DNA from: Spirochaetaceae bacterium
GTDB taxonomy: Bacteria; Spirochaetota; Spirochaetia; Treponematales; Breznakiellaceae
Direction of reading: 5' to 3'
NCBI GenBank assembly: GCA_031284295.1
Contig: JAITAE010000223.1
Coordinates: forward strand, 1 to 7,540
DNA length: 7,540 bases
Under the pieces are notes generated by a model. That model was not told the DNA's origin, ran no database searches, and saw nothing but the letters and a program-made list of their open reading frames with translations. Each line of letters begins with the position of its first letter. Within the stretch, counting starts at the first letter, position 1. This document shows, in pieces, positions 1 through 5,360 of this stretch. A program made the translations under genes and the position numbers.

Positions 1-12
1 GGGGGGGGGGGG
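1..12. repeat. poly-G tract at the window edge
   Basis: A run of 12 G begins the window, so its true length is unknown. It is followed after a few bases by an AGTGAG-containing stretch. The same arrangement occurs on the minus strand beside the C14 tract at 4644-4657, where the run of G is followed by ATAGTGAGTAATG. Two occurrences suggest a recurring composite intergenic element, not chance. Confidence 0.8.
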
Positions 13-210
13 TAGATGATGAAAAGTGAGCTGTGAATAGCGCGCCGGAAAGCGCCGCAAGACCGCCGGCAGCGGCTGTATACGGGGAAACCGTTGCTTG
101 TAAGCTTACCCTTTAGATACATGCTGACAGTATAGTACGGTGTGGCTGGGGATGTCAAGCGCCGCCAGGCGGCTGTGGAGTCGTCCTTGAGAGGGGGCTG
201 AGCGGCGGCA
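13..210. other. Non-coding region, GC-rich with small hairpins
   Basis: I see no convincing gene here. GC-rich inverted repeats occur at 54-58/72-76 (GCCGC/GCGGC) and 161-165/169-173 (GCCGC, loop CAG, GCGGC). A TATAGT hexamer at 131-136 could be a -10 box toward hisS. It lacks a good -35 at 16-18 nt and lies almost 400 nt from the start codon, so I do not call a promoter. Nothing resembles a tRNA. Confidence 0.5.
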
Positions 211-259
211 GTGATTAGTGATTAGTGATTAGTGATTAGTGATTAGTGAAGAGTGAAGA
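211..259. repeat. 7-bp tandem array, GTGATTA x5 then GTGAAGA x2
   Basis: Five exact copies of GTGATTA (211-245) are followed directly by two copies of the variant GTGAAGA (246-259). The period is exactly 7 bp and the array runs straight into the 9-bp array at 267. It is intergenic. Copy number in such arrays is usually variable through slipped-strand replication. Reading frames through it on the minus strand are artefacts of the repeat. Confidence 0.95.
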
Positions 260-266
260 GTGGTGT

Positions 267-293
267 TAATCCGTGTAATCCGCGTAATCCGTG
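267..293. repeat. 9-bp tandem repeat TAATCCGTG/TAATCCGCG x3
   Basis: Three contiguous copies: TAATCCGTG (267-275), TAATCCGCG (276-284) and TAATCCGTG (285-293). From memory, this unit occurs as a short intergenic repeat in unrelated bacterial genomes and is often mis-annotated as a peptide containing ITRITRI. That recollection cannot be tested here. Confidence 0.9.
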
Positions 294-375
294 GACAATT
301 TAGAATACCCCTTTGATGAGTAACTGGCGGGGGTGGCGGCCTGGTGGGGCGGCGGATTGGGGGGGTGGCGGAATA

Positions 376-499
376 CCGCGCTTGCGCGGGATGTAGACAG
401 GGGGGCGCGGCGATGATGCCCCCTGTGCCGCGAGCGGCATGGAAAACAGCGCCCCCCTTCATAATGAAGAATGAAGCCCAACACCGCCGGCCTTGCCGG
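376..499. repeat. Short GC-rich hairpins upstream of hisS
   Basis: Two small perfect inverted repeats are visible. At 376-389 CCGCG and CGCGG flank CTTG. At 487-499 CCGGC and GCCGG flank CTT, and this one is followed by TTTT (500-503). The second resembles a weak intrinsic terminator on the plus strand but lies only about 30 nt before the hisS start codon, so it could be a leader structure or a dispersed palindrome. The stretch 294-528 has no gene I would support. It has GC-rich, poly-G-biased segments. Confidence 0.5.
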
Positions 500-528
500 T
501 TTTGATGATTTCGGAATAAACTGAATCG

Positions 529-1908
529 ATGACTGCACTGATTGAACCACGTGTTTTAAAAGGTTTTAGGGACTTCCTGCCTGCCGCCGAGATTGAACGG
601 CGCGGTCTTGTTGAGCGCATTGAAGCGGTTTTTCGCGGCTTTGGTTATGCGCCGATAGACACCCCGGCGCTTGAGTATACCGAAATCCTGCTGGGCAAAG
701 GCGGCGGCGAGACGGAAAAGCAGGTGTACCGTTTCAGCGACCACGGCGGACGGGACGTTGCGTTACGTTTTGACCTTACCGTGCCTTTCGCCCGTTTTGC
801 GGCGGAACACCGCGCCAGCCTCACATTCCCGTTCAAACGTTACCATATCGCGAAGGTATGGCGCGGCGAGAATACCCAGCGGGGCCGTTACCGGGAATTC
901 ACCCAGTGCGATTTTGACTGCATCGGGAGTGACGGCGTTGCGGCCGATTTTGAAATCTTGATGATGATGAAAGAGGCTCTTGCCGCGGCGGGCGCTGGCG
1001 GCCTTACAATACGGCTGAATCACCGTGGGCTTTTTAACCGCTTCCTGCAGACGATAGGCGCCGCCGCCAAAGCCGTGGAGATACTACGCGCCGTTGATAA
1101 ACTTGCCAAAATAGGAAGGGACGAAACGCTGAAGCTGCTTGCCGCGGAACTTGATCAAAAGCGGGCGGAACTTATTGTGAATTACGTAGAAACAAAAGGC
1201 TCGTGGGACGAAACCCTGGACGCGCTTGCCACGGCGGCAGGCGGGGACAACCCCGATTCGGAGCGGCTGCGTACGCTGCGCGGCTTCATGTTCGACGCCG
1301 GTGTGCAGGATGTTTTTGTGATAGACCCGTCTATAACCCGGGGTTTGGACTACTATACCGGCATTGTTTTTGAAACCTTCCTGGACAATATGCCGTCCAT
1401 AGGATCGGTTTGTTCCGGCGGACGCTACGACAACCTGAGCGGCCTGTACTCAAAAGAACCTTTGAGCGGTGTCGGCTCGTCTATCGGCCTTGACCGCCTG
1501 ATTGCCGCGCTGGAGGCGCTTGGTATGGCGGCAAACCGGGAAACATACGCGGAACTTGCCGTAATATGCGTTGACGAGGGGCAAAGCGGCGCGTACCAGC
1601 GGATTGCGCAAAAGTTTCGTTCAGAAGGAATCCCCACGGAAGTGTTTTTTGAAGCAAAAAAACAAGGCGTTCAGTTTGCGCTGGCCGAAAAAAAAGGCGT
1701 CCGCTGGGCCTTGATTCCGGCGGCACGCCTTGGACAGGGCGGCGCAAAAGAGGCGGAAGACGATACTGTAACGCTGCGGGATTTACGAACACGGCGGAAC
1801 ATCGAGGCCCTTTCGGTGAGCGCGGCGATAGCTTTTATAAGAAATCAAAAAATCTTAAAAGAAGAAAGAATTTGTAAAGATGAAACAGGAACAAGAGTAT
1901 CAGATTGA
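529..1908 (+). CDS. hisS: Histidyl-tRNA synthetase (EC 6.1.1.21)
   Basis: Class II aminoacyl-tRNA synthetase of 459 residues that charges tRNA-His with histidine using ATP, in the cytoplasm. The N-terminus EPRVLKGFRDFLP is typical. The motif 1 region is around residues 39-60. Motif 2 is RYHIAKVWRGE (104-114) with the ATP-binding Arg112, followed by the EFTQCDFD strand (123-130). The histidine-specific HisA motif RGLDYYTG lies at 271-278. Motif 3 is GVGSSIGLDRL (314-324) with Arg323. The anticodon-binding domain covers about 340-440. The length is slightly above the usual 420-430 because of a short charged tail. The start has only a weak Shine-Dalgarno (GGA at 513-515), but no better in-frame start lies upstream. 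The last 29 nt overlap the ClC gene in another frame, suggesting co-transcription and possible translational coupling. Confidence 0.98.
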   Translation: MTALIEPRVLKGFRDFLPAAEIERRGLVERIEAVFRGFGYAPIDTPALEYTEILLGKGGGETEKQVYRFSDHGGRDVALRFDLTVPFARFAAEHRASLTFPFKRYHIAKVWRGENTQRGRYREFTQCDFDCIGSDGVAADFEILMMMKEALAAAGAGGLTIRLNHRGLFNRFLQTIGAAAKAVEILRAVDKLAKIGRDETLKLLAAELDQKRAELIVNYVETKGSWDETLDALATAAGGDNPDSERLRTLRGFMFDAGVQDVFVIDPSITRGLDYYTGIVFETFLDNMPSIGSVCSGGRYDNLSGLYSKEPLSGVGSSIGLDRLIAALEALGMAANRETYAELAVICVDEGQSGAYQRIAQKFRSEGIPTEVFFEAKKQGVQFALAEKKGVRWALIPAARLGQGGAKEAEDDTVTLRDLRTRRNIEALSVSAAIAFIRNQKILKEERICKDETGTRVSD

Positions 1909-3226
1909 AGGCGTGATGCGTGAGTGGTACGGCTCGCGTCTGGCAGTAATAATAGAAAGTATCGTTATAGGATGTTCGACAGGTTTTGTAATCGTCCTGT
2001 TCAGGCTCGCGCTGAATCGTACCGACAAATTACGCCTGGAAATATACCGTGCGTTGCCGTCCCTGCCGGTAAGGTATACCGTGTTTTTAGTGGCAGGCCT
2101 GGCGCTTGCGGGCCTCCTGCTGGGGCTTGCTAATGTTGCCCGTCCCATGGTGTCGGGCGGCGGCGTTTCCCAGATAAAAGGCGTAATACAGGGCTTTTTG
2201 AAGGCCGATTGGAAAACCGAATTACCGCTCAAATGGATCGCCAGTTTTCTCGCGATTTCGGTAGGTCTTTCATTCGGGTGGGAGGGGCCGTCCATCATGC
2301 TTGCCGCCTACACCGCCCTGGCGATTCTACAAATATTCAAGCGTCCTCAGCGGGAAAGAAATACGCTGCTCGCCTCATCAACCGCGGCGGGCCTGTCCGC
2401 CGCGTTTTCCGCTCCGCTTGCCGGCGTCATTTTTATGCTGGAAGAGATGCGCGTTACGATCACGCCGCTATCCATCGCCTGCGCCATGGGCGCTTCGATG
2501 GCGGGGGACATCGTTGCCGGACATTTTTTCGGCCTGCAGCCAGCCTATCATTTCCGTTCGATCACTGTGATGCCGGTTCGTTTTTTCATGTGGATAACAC
2601 TGCTCGGCATCATCTGCGCACTGTTGGGCGATTTGTTCAAACGCGCGTTGTATCTATCGCAGGATTTTTTCAAATTTCTTCATATACCGGTTCTTTTCCG
2701 CCCCATGATTCCGGTACTTCTTTCGATCCCGCTGAGTTTTCATCTATATGAGGTAACGGGAGGCGGGCACCCGCTTATAGATTCGCTGTCCGTTACTAAC
2801 CGTCCTGTAAATTTGTTGTTGCTGATTCTGTTTGTCAACCTGCTGTATTCGTCCTTTTGCGCCGGTTCCGGCGCAAGCGGCGGCATATTCCTGCCCTTCA
2901 TCACCTGTGGCGCGCTTGCCGGCGATATATTCGGCAGGATACTGACGGAATTCGGCTTTGTCGGCATGGATTACCAGCTTAATTTTATGATACTAGGCAT
3001 GGCCGCGATGTTCTCCGCCGTCGTCAAAGCACCGGTTACCGGCATCGTGCTTGTGCTGGAAATGACGGCAAACTACAATCACCTTGCAAGTCTTGTTCTG
3101 GTTTCACTCTGTTCCTTCGTTACTGCGGAACTCATCTCGTCCCGCCCGGTCTACGATGTCCTTTTAACCCGTATTCTAGATGACGCCGGTTTGGCCGGCA
3201 ACAGGAAATCTTTTACCGGCGGCTAA
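1880..3226 (+). CDS. ClC-family chloride channel / Cl-/H+ antiporter
   Basis: Inner-membrane anion transporter of 448 residues with about ten or more hydrophobic segments beginning near residue 21. ClC signatures appear in order: SGGGVSQIKG (92-101, the GSGIP position), GWEGPS (133-138) with gating glutamate Glu135, FMLEEMR (185-191) with Glu189 matching the proton glutamate of E. coli ClC, GSGASGGIFLP (329-339) and RPVYDVLLTR (422-431) with Tyr425 matching the chloride-coordinating tyrosine. Both glutamates are present, which favours an H+-coupled antiporter. There is no C-terminal CBS pair. Oddities: the chloride-coordinating serine of GSGIP is glycine and the GREGP arginine is tryptophan. 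The start at 1880 follows GAAGAAAG (1861-1868). An ATG at 1916, preceded by GAAGG, would shorten the protein by 12 residues. It is probably co-transcribed with hisS. Confidence 0.95.
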   Translation: MKQEQEYQIEGVMREWYGSRLAVIIESIVIGCSTGFVIVLFRLALNRTDKLRLEIYRALPSLPVRYTVFLVAGLALAGLLLGLANVARPMVSGGGVSQIKGVIQGFLKADWKTELPLKWIASFLAISVGLSFGWEGPSIMLAAYTALAILQIFKRPQRERNTLLASSTAAGLSAAFSAPLAGVIFMLEEMRVTITPLSIACAMGASMAGDIVAGHFFGLQPAYHFRSITVMPVRFFMWITLLGIICALLGDLFKRALYLSQDFFKFLHIPVLFRPMIPVLLSIPLSFHLYEVTGGGHPLIDSLSVTNRPVNLLLLILFVNLLYSSFCAGSGASGGIFLPFITCGALAGDIFGRILTEFGFVGMDYQLNFMILGMAAMFSAVVKAPVTGIVLVLEMTANYNHLASLVLVSLCSFVTAELISSRPVYDVLLTRILDDAGLAGNRKSFTGG

Positions 3227-3242
3227 AAGCCGGTTCCACCGG
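3211..3242. terminator. Hairpin terminator between convergent genes
   Basis: CCGGT (3230-3234) and ACCGG (3238-3242) form a 5-bp stem with loop TCC. Read on the minus strand it is followed by CTTTT (3229-3225), which makes a plausible intrinsic terminator for the M23-like gene ending at 3250. An overlapping alternative stem pairs ACCGGC (3215-3220) with GCCGGT (3229-3234) and could serve the ClC gene, but it has no U run on the plus strand. The two stems share 3230-3234 and exclude each other. Confidence 0.5.
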
Positions 3243-3249
3243 ACGGCGC

Positions 3250-4149
3250 TTATTCTACAAACAAGCGGTAAACGGCGCTGCGGGAGTTGCCGCCGGCTGC
3301 CGAGTTGGACACATCCGGCGCCGTGCCGCCCTGTACTATGACTTCCAGCGTTACCTGCCCCCTGTTAAAAAACACTTCGCCCGCTTCTACGGCGGGGGCG
3401 TAGGCGTAGATTTGGGAGGTGGGAACCAAGCCGTTCCTAAACATCATCAAAACGCCGTCCCGGGCGGAAAATGTTTCAAATGCAAGATACCCCGCTTCTA
3501 CCCCATTTACGGAAGATATTATACGGAGCGGCATGAGCGGATATTCCGGCGTTTGGGCGCGGGACACTTCCGTGTGAACTATAATTGTGTACGCGCCCTG
3601 TCGTATCGTGCGGCTTGAGGCTAAGTCTATTATCTGATTCATATCATTCTTTAGTCTGACGGACCGAATCGCCGGCGGCCGCGCGTCAGGTATCGCGGAT
3701 ATTATCAGAGAAGGGTTTACCCAGCGGCGTTCCTTTCTGTCGAATATGGACAGGTAGAATCCTTCGGTTTTACTCCAGCCGGATATTCCCGCCACCGCAA
3801 TCATAGCGCCTGAGTCTACCGGATTTTCCGGTTTTGTCCGTAACTGCGCCGCACGGCTGTATACACTGAGCAGGCCATCCCCATGATCCACCACAAGCAT
3901 ATTTCCCAATGGCGACGGAAAACGTGAGGCGGGCGATGTTACGCCCCGGCTGTATATTATTTCTCCTTTTTCGATAGAACGCAACGGCCCCTCACTCCGG
4001 AACGTATCGCCAAGCGTGGGGTGTCCGCCGTCGTTTTTGCCAAAATTACTTACCATAACCGCCTCGCCGGACGGCCAGTCAATGGCAAAAGCGGACGCGC
4101 CGCATAAAAAAAGCAGGGTCGTCAACAGCCTGCCGCCCAAGCGTACCAT
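3250..4149 (-). CDS. Secreted LytM/M23-like protein, probably catalytically inactive
   Basis: 299 residues. A signal peptide is clear: a basic N-terminus, a hydrophobic core (residues 8-15) and GASAFA before a likely cut after Ala22. Cys16 does not sit in a good lipobox. Residues 33-150 follow the M23/LytM plan: FG (36-37), GEIIYSRG (62-69), LGNMLVVDHGDGLLSVYS (81-98) and a C-terminal WVNP (143-146). The catalytic set is missing. The HxxxD of active M23 enzymes appears as HPTLGD, and the HxH ligand pair near GxHLHF is replaced by FYLSIF (131-136). Residues 155-299 form an apparently beta-rich domain I cannot name. The likely role is a non-enzymatic envelope or peptidoglycan factor in the manner of EnvC/NlpD. 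The start is supported by AGGA on the minus strand (4160-4157), 7 nt before the ATG. Confidence 0.75.
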   Translation of the reverse strand: MVRLGGRLLTTLLFLCGASAFAIDWPSGEAVMVSNFGKNDGGHPTLGDTFRSEGPLRSIEKGEIIYSRGVTSPASRFPSPLGNMLVVDHGDGLLSVYSRAAQLRTKPENPVDSGAMIAVAGISGWSKTEGFYLSIFDRKERRWVNPSLIISAIPDARPPAIRSVRLKNDMNQIIDLASSRTIRQGAYTIIVHTEVSRAQTPEYPLMPLRIISSVNGVEAGYLAFETFSARDGVLMMFRNGLVPTSQIYAYAPAVEAGEVFFNRGQVTLEVIVQGGTAPDVSNSAAGGNSRSAVYRLFVE

Positions 4150-4494
4150 GTTTGTATCCTACTCTGCCGGCAGCTTTCACACAAGGGCCTGCCCCGCCAG
4201 TAGGGTTTTTTAATACGCTGGTAGCGGTGTGATTGTCCCTGAATTTTGCCAGGTTTTCAATGATTCTTATATGAAGAGGGACGATTTCCATGACTTTTGT
4301 GGCATACAGCCGCCTTGACTTCCGTCATCCTACGCTCTATAAGCGCTTATTCCGCTGCCACCTCTGAATCTGAGGTCAGCCAGCTCGCCAATCCTGTCAA
4401 AATCGCACAATTGCGCCTTGAGTATTCCCTGTCCCCTGCCCCATTATAGCACATTTTTCTAAATGTAAAATTGATGGCCGCCTGGTGACTCCAG
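4150..4494. other. Non-coding region upstream of the M23-like gene
   Basis: No intact gene. A minus-strand frame from about 4318 to 4200 contains LHIRIIENLAKFRDN, which has ordinary protein composition, but it has a stop upstream, no Shine-Dalgarno and no family I recognise. It may be a coding remnant. A perfect 12-bp palindrome, ATAAGCGCTTAT, lies at 4339-4350. Confidence 0.4.
4443..4469 (-). promoter_or_regulatory. Possible sigma-70 promoter toward the M23-like gene
   Basis: Read on the minus strand there is a perfect TATAAT (4448-4443). Upstream is TTTACA (4469-4464), with a short spacer of 15 nt. It would give a leader of roughly 290 nt before the M23-like start codon. The -10 box is strong and the spacing is poor, so confidence is modest. 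Confidence 0.35.
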
Positions 4495-4523
4495 TTGACA
4501 AAAAATACCGTTTATGGGACACT
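4495..4523 (+). promoter_or_regulatory. Possible promoter with perfect TTGACA -35
   Basis: TTGACA at 4495-4500. At a 17-nt spacing lies GACACT (4518-4523), which keeps only the conserved second A and final T of TATAAT. No solid gene follows. A 45-codon frame (4529-4666), the C14 tract and a terminator-like hairpin (4769-4803) lie downstream, so a short RNA is one possibility. Confidence 0.25.
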
Positions 4524-4528
4524 ATCGT

Positions 4529-4666
4529 ATGGCTATGAACAAGCGTAAAGAAACGGAAAGCCTTTTCATAATCTCAGGCGGCGCGGGAGCCGTCAAACCT
4601 GGTTTTCACGCCGCACGCCATCATTACTCACTATTTATCGCAGCCCCCCCCCCCCCCATGAGTTAA
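4529..4666 (+). CDS. Doubtful 45-residue ORF containing the C14 tract
   Basis: The frame starts ATG at 4529, begins MAMNKRKETESLFIISGG and ends ...FIAAPPPPMS, so the C14 run encodes the prolines. It may not be a gene: part of it, HHYSLFI, is encoded by a TCATTACTCACTATT stretch related to the intergenic AGTGA repeats. It is listed because expanding the C run by one base would remove the stop and join it to the open frame through 4708-5034. There is a GGGA at 4516-4519 but no clear Shine-Dalgarno spacing. Confidence 0.15.
   Translation: MAMNKRKETESLFIISGGAGAVKPGFHAARHHYSLFIAAPPPPMS
4644..4657. repeat. C14 homopolymer tract
   Basis: Fourteen consecutive C. Tracts of this length are prone to slipped-strand length change, and poly-G/poly-C tracts act as phase-variation switches in spirochaetes and other bacteria. 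Assembly error in the run length is also possible. Confidence 0.9.
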
Positions 4667-4761
4667 ATACTGTAAATAATCATTGTAAACCGCTTGGCAA
4701 AACAGGCGTGTCCTCACTTGCTCTCTTTGTACATTATTTGAACATATTCACATATTCCATG

Positions 4762-4803
4762 AAAAAACGCCGGAGCCTTCGCTTGGGAGTAACCGGCTTT
4801 TTT
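4762..4803 (+). terminator. Intrinsic terminator-like hairpin
   Basis: GCCGG (4769-4773) and CCGGC (4793-4797) form a stem followed at once by six T (4798-4803), preceded by six A (4762-4767). The A run could pair with the T run to lengthen the stem and make it work in both directions. The 19-nt loop contains a minor AGC/GCT pairing. No definite plus-strand gene lies upstream, so the transcript it would end is unknown. Confidence 0.55.
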
Positions 4804-4807
4804 ATGG

Positions 4808-5054
4808 ATGTTTTCGCTTATCCAAAGAGTTTTTGTGGCCGTCGGCAGTTCGGTGAACGATGTTTTACACCGTATCAGGGTAAAACTCTATCTAAAGGCG
4901 GGGAATACAGGTGCGAAACTGATAGTGAGCATACCCATGTTGGCTGCCGGAACATAGAAATCAGAGATCAAGACGCGGGGCGGCGGGGCGGGAAAGGGCC
5001 TGAAGAATACTCGGGTCATAGAAAGCGTTTTTGACCTGTCCGTAACGGACGGGT
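4808..5054 (+). pseudogene. Decayed Ig-like domain fragment (resembles DUF4469)
   Basis: One frame reads RIRVKLYLKAGNTGAKLIV then SIPMLAAGT and hits TAG at 4955-4957. The same frame resumes with EIKTRGGGAGKG and LKNTRVIESVFDLSV. The pieces together follow the pattern I associate with the C-terminal DUF4469 Ig-like domain of HU-type proteins in gut treponemes (PxLAAGTYEI...TR...LK.TRVIE..F.L.V). One base is apparently missing at TA-GAAATC and one extra A follows, two indels that compensate. The N-terminal HU-like part is absent, and a terminator-like hairpin sits directly upstream. The family match is from memory. The coding look of the fragment is visible directly. Confidence 0.45.
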
Positions 5055-5057
5055 CAA
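5031..5057. repeat. Strong inverted repeat, 12-bp arms with TAA loop
   Basis: TTGACCTGTCCG (5031-5042), loop TAA, CGGACGGGTCAA (5046-5057). The arms pair over 12 positions with a single T-G mismatch, which is a wobble pair in RNA. It lies at the end of the decayed Ig-like fragment. No U run follows on either strand, so it is not a standard intrinsic terminator. Confidence 0.85.
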
Positions 5058-5149
5058 CAGGCGGATATATGCCGGGTCAGAGGACCAATTCCGGTAAGGA
5101 AGCGGGGCCGATTAAGAGTCCCCGGCGCCCCGCAGAGGGGGGTGGCGTA

Positions 5150-5193
5150 AAAGCCGCAGGCTTTGGAGACAGGGGGGGGGGGGGGCTTCCCCC
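5150..5193. repeat. Palindrome plus G14 tract and GGGGG/CCCCC hairpin
   Basis: AAAGCC (5150-5155), loop GCA, GGCTTT (5159-5164) is a perfect hairpin with a C(GCA)G closing triloop. It is followed by fourteen G (5172-5185), the last five of which pair with CCCCC (5189-5193) across CTT. The minus-strand frame over this block (5303-5112) has proline-rich, low-complexity composition and looks like a dispersed intergenic repeat, not a gene. Confidence 0.8.
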
Positions 5194-5280
5194 TCAAAAG
5201 GTTCCGGAGAGCTGCCCCGTATGGGCGCTCGGAGATTAAGGGCAGGGGTACGCACAGAAATAGCGTATAAAAATAAGGAA

Positions 5281-5336
5281 CGCCATTTTTCTGAACGTCT
5301 CAAAAATAATGGCGGCGGTGGTATTCGTGCCGCCGC
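5281..5336 (+). promoter_or_regulatory. Two overlapping hairpins in the methyltransferase leader
   Basis: CGCCATT (5281-5287) pairs with AATGGCG (5308-5314). GCGGCGG (5312-5318) pairs with CCGCCGC (5330-5336). The stems share 5312-5314, so they compete. The second ends 14 nt before the GGGGG that serves as Shine-Dalgarno. This could be a leader attenuator. On the minus strand the second stem is followed by ATTATTTTT and would look like a terminator. TATAAA at 5266-5271 is a possible -10 without a -35. Confidence 0.35.
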
Positions 5337-5360
5337 AAAACAAATGTTTCGGGGGTTATT

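Noticed and set aside
229..550. Two minus-strand ORFs of 77 and 94 codons upstream of hisS
   Set aside because: They run through the 7-bp and 9-bp tandem repeats (ITRITRI-type peptide) and proline-rich GC segments. There is no Shine-Dalgarno and no domain.
2209..2751. 180-codon plus-strand ORF inside the ClC gene
   Set aside because: It overlaps the ClC gene completely in another frame, is rich in Arg and His as expected from a shadow frame, and lacks any domain.
4079..4291. 70-codon minus-strand ORF overlapping the start of the M23-like gene
   Set aside because: No ribosome binding site, no recognisable family, and half of it is a shadow of the signal peptide region. The upstream part is kept only as a possible coding remnant.
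4150..4500. tRNA or other standard RNA gene
   Set aside because: No cloverleaf with a T-arm GTTCRANNC and acceptor stem could be found on either strand.
5112..5303. 63-codon minus-strand ORF over the G14 tract
   Set aside because: Composition is dominated by Pro, Arg and Leu from the homopolymer and palindromes. It looks like a dispersed repeat.
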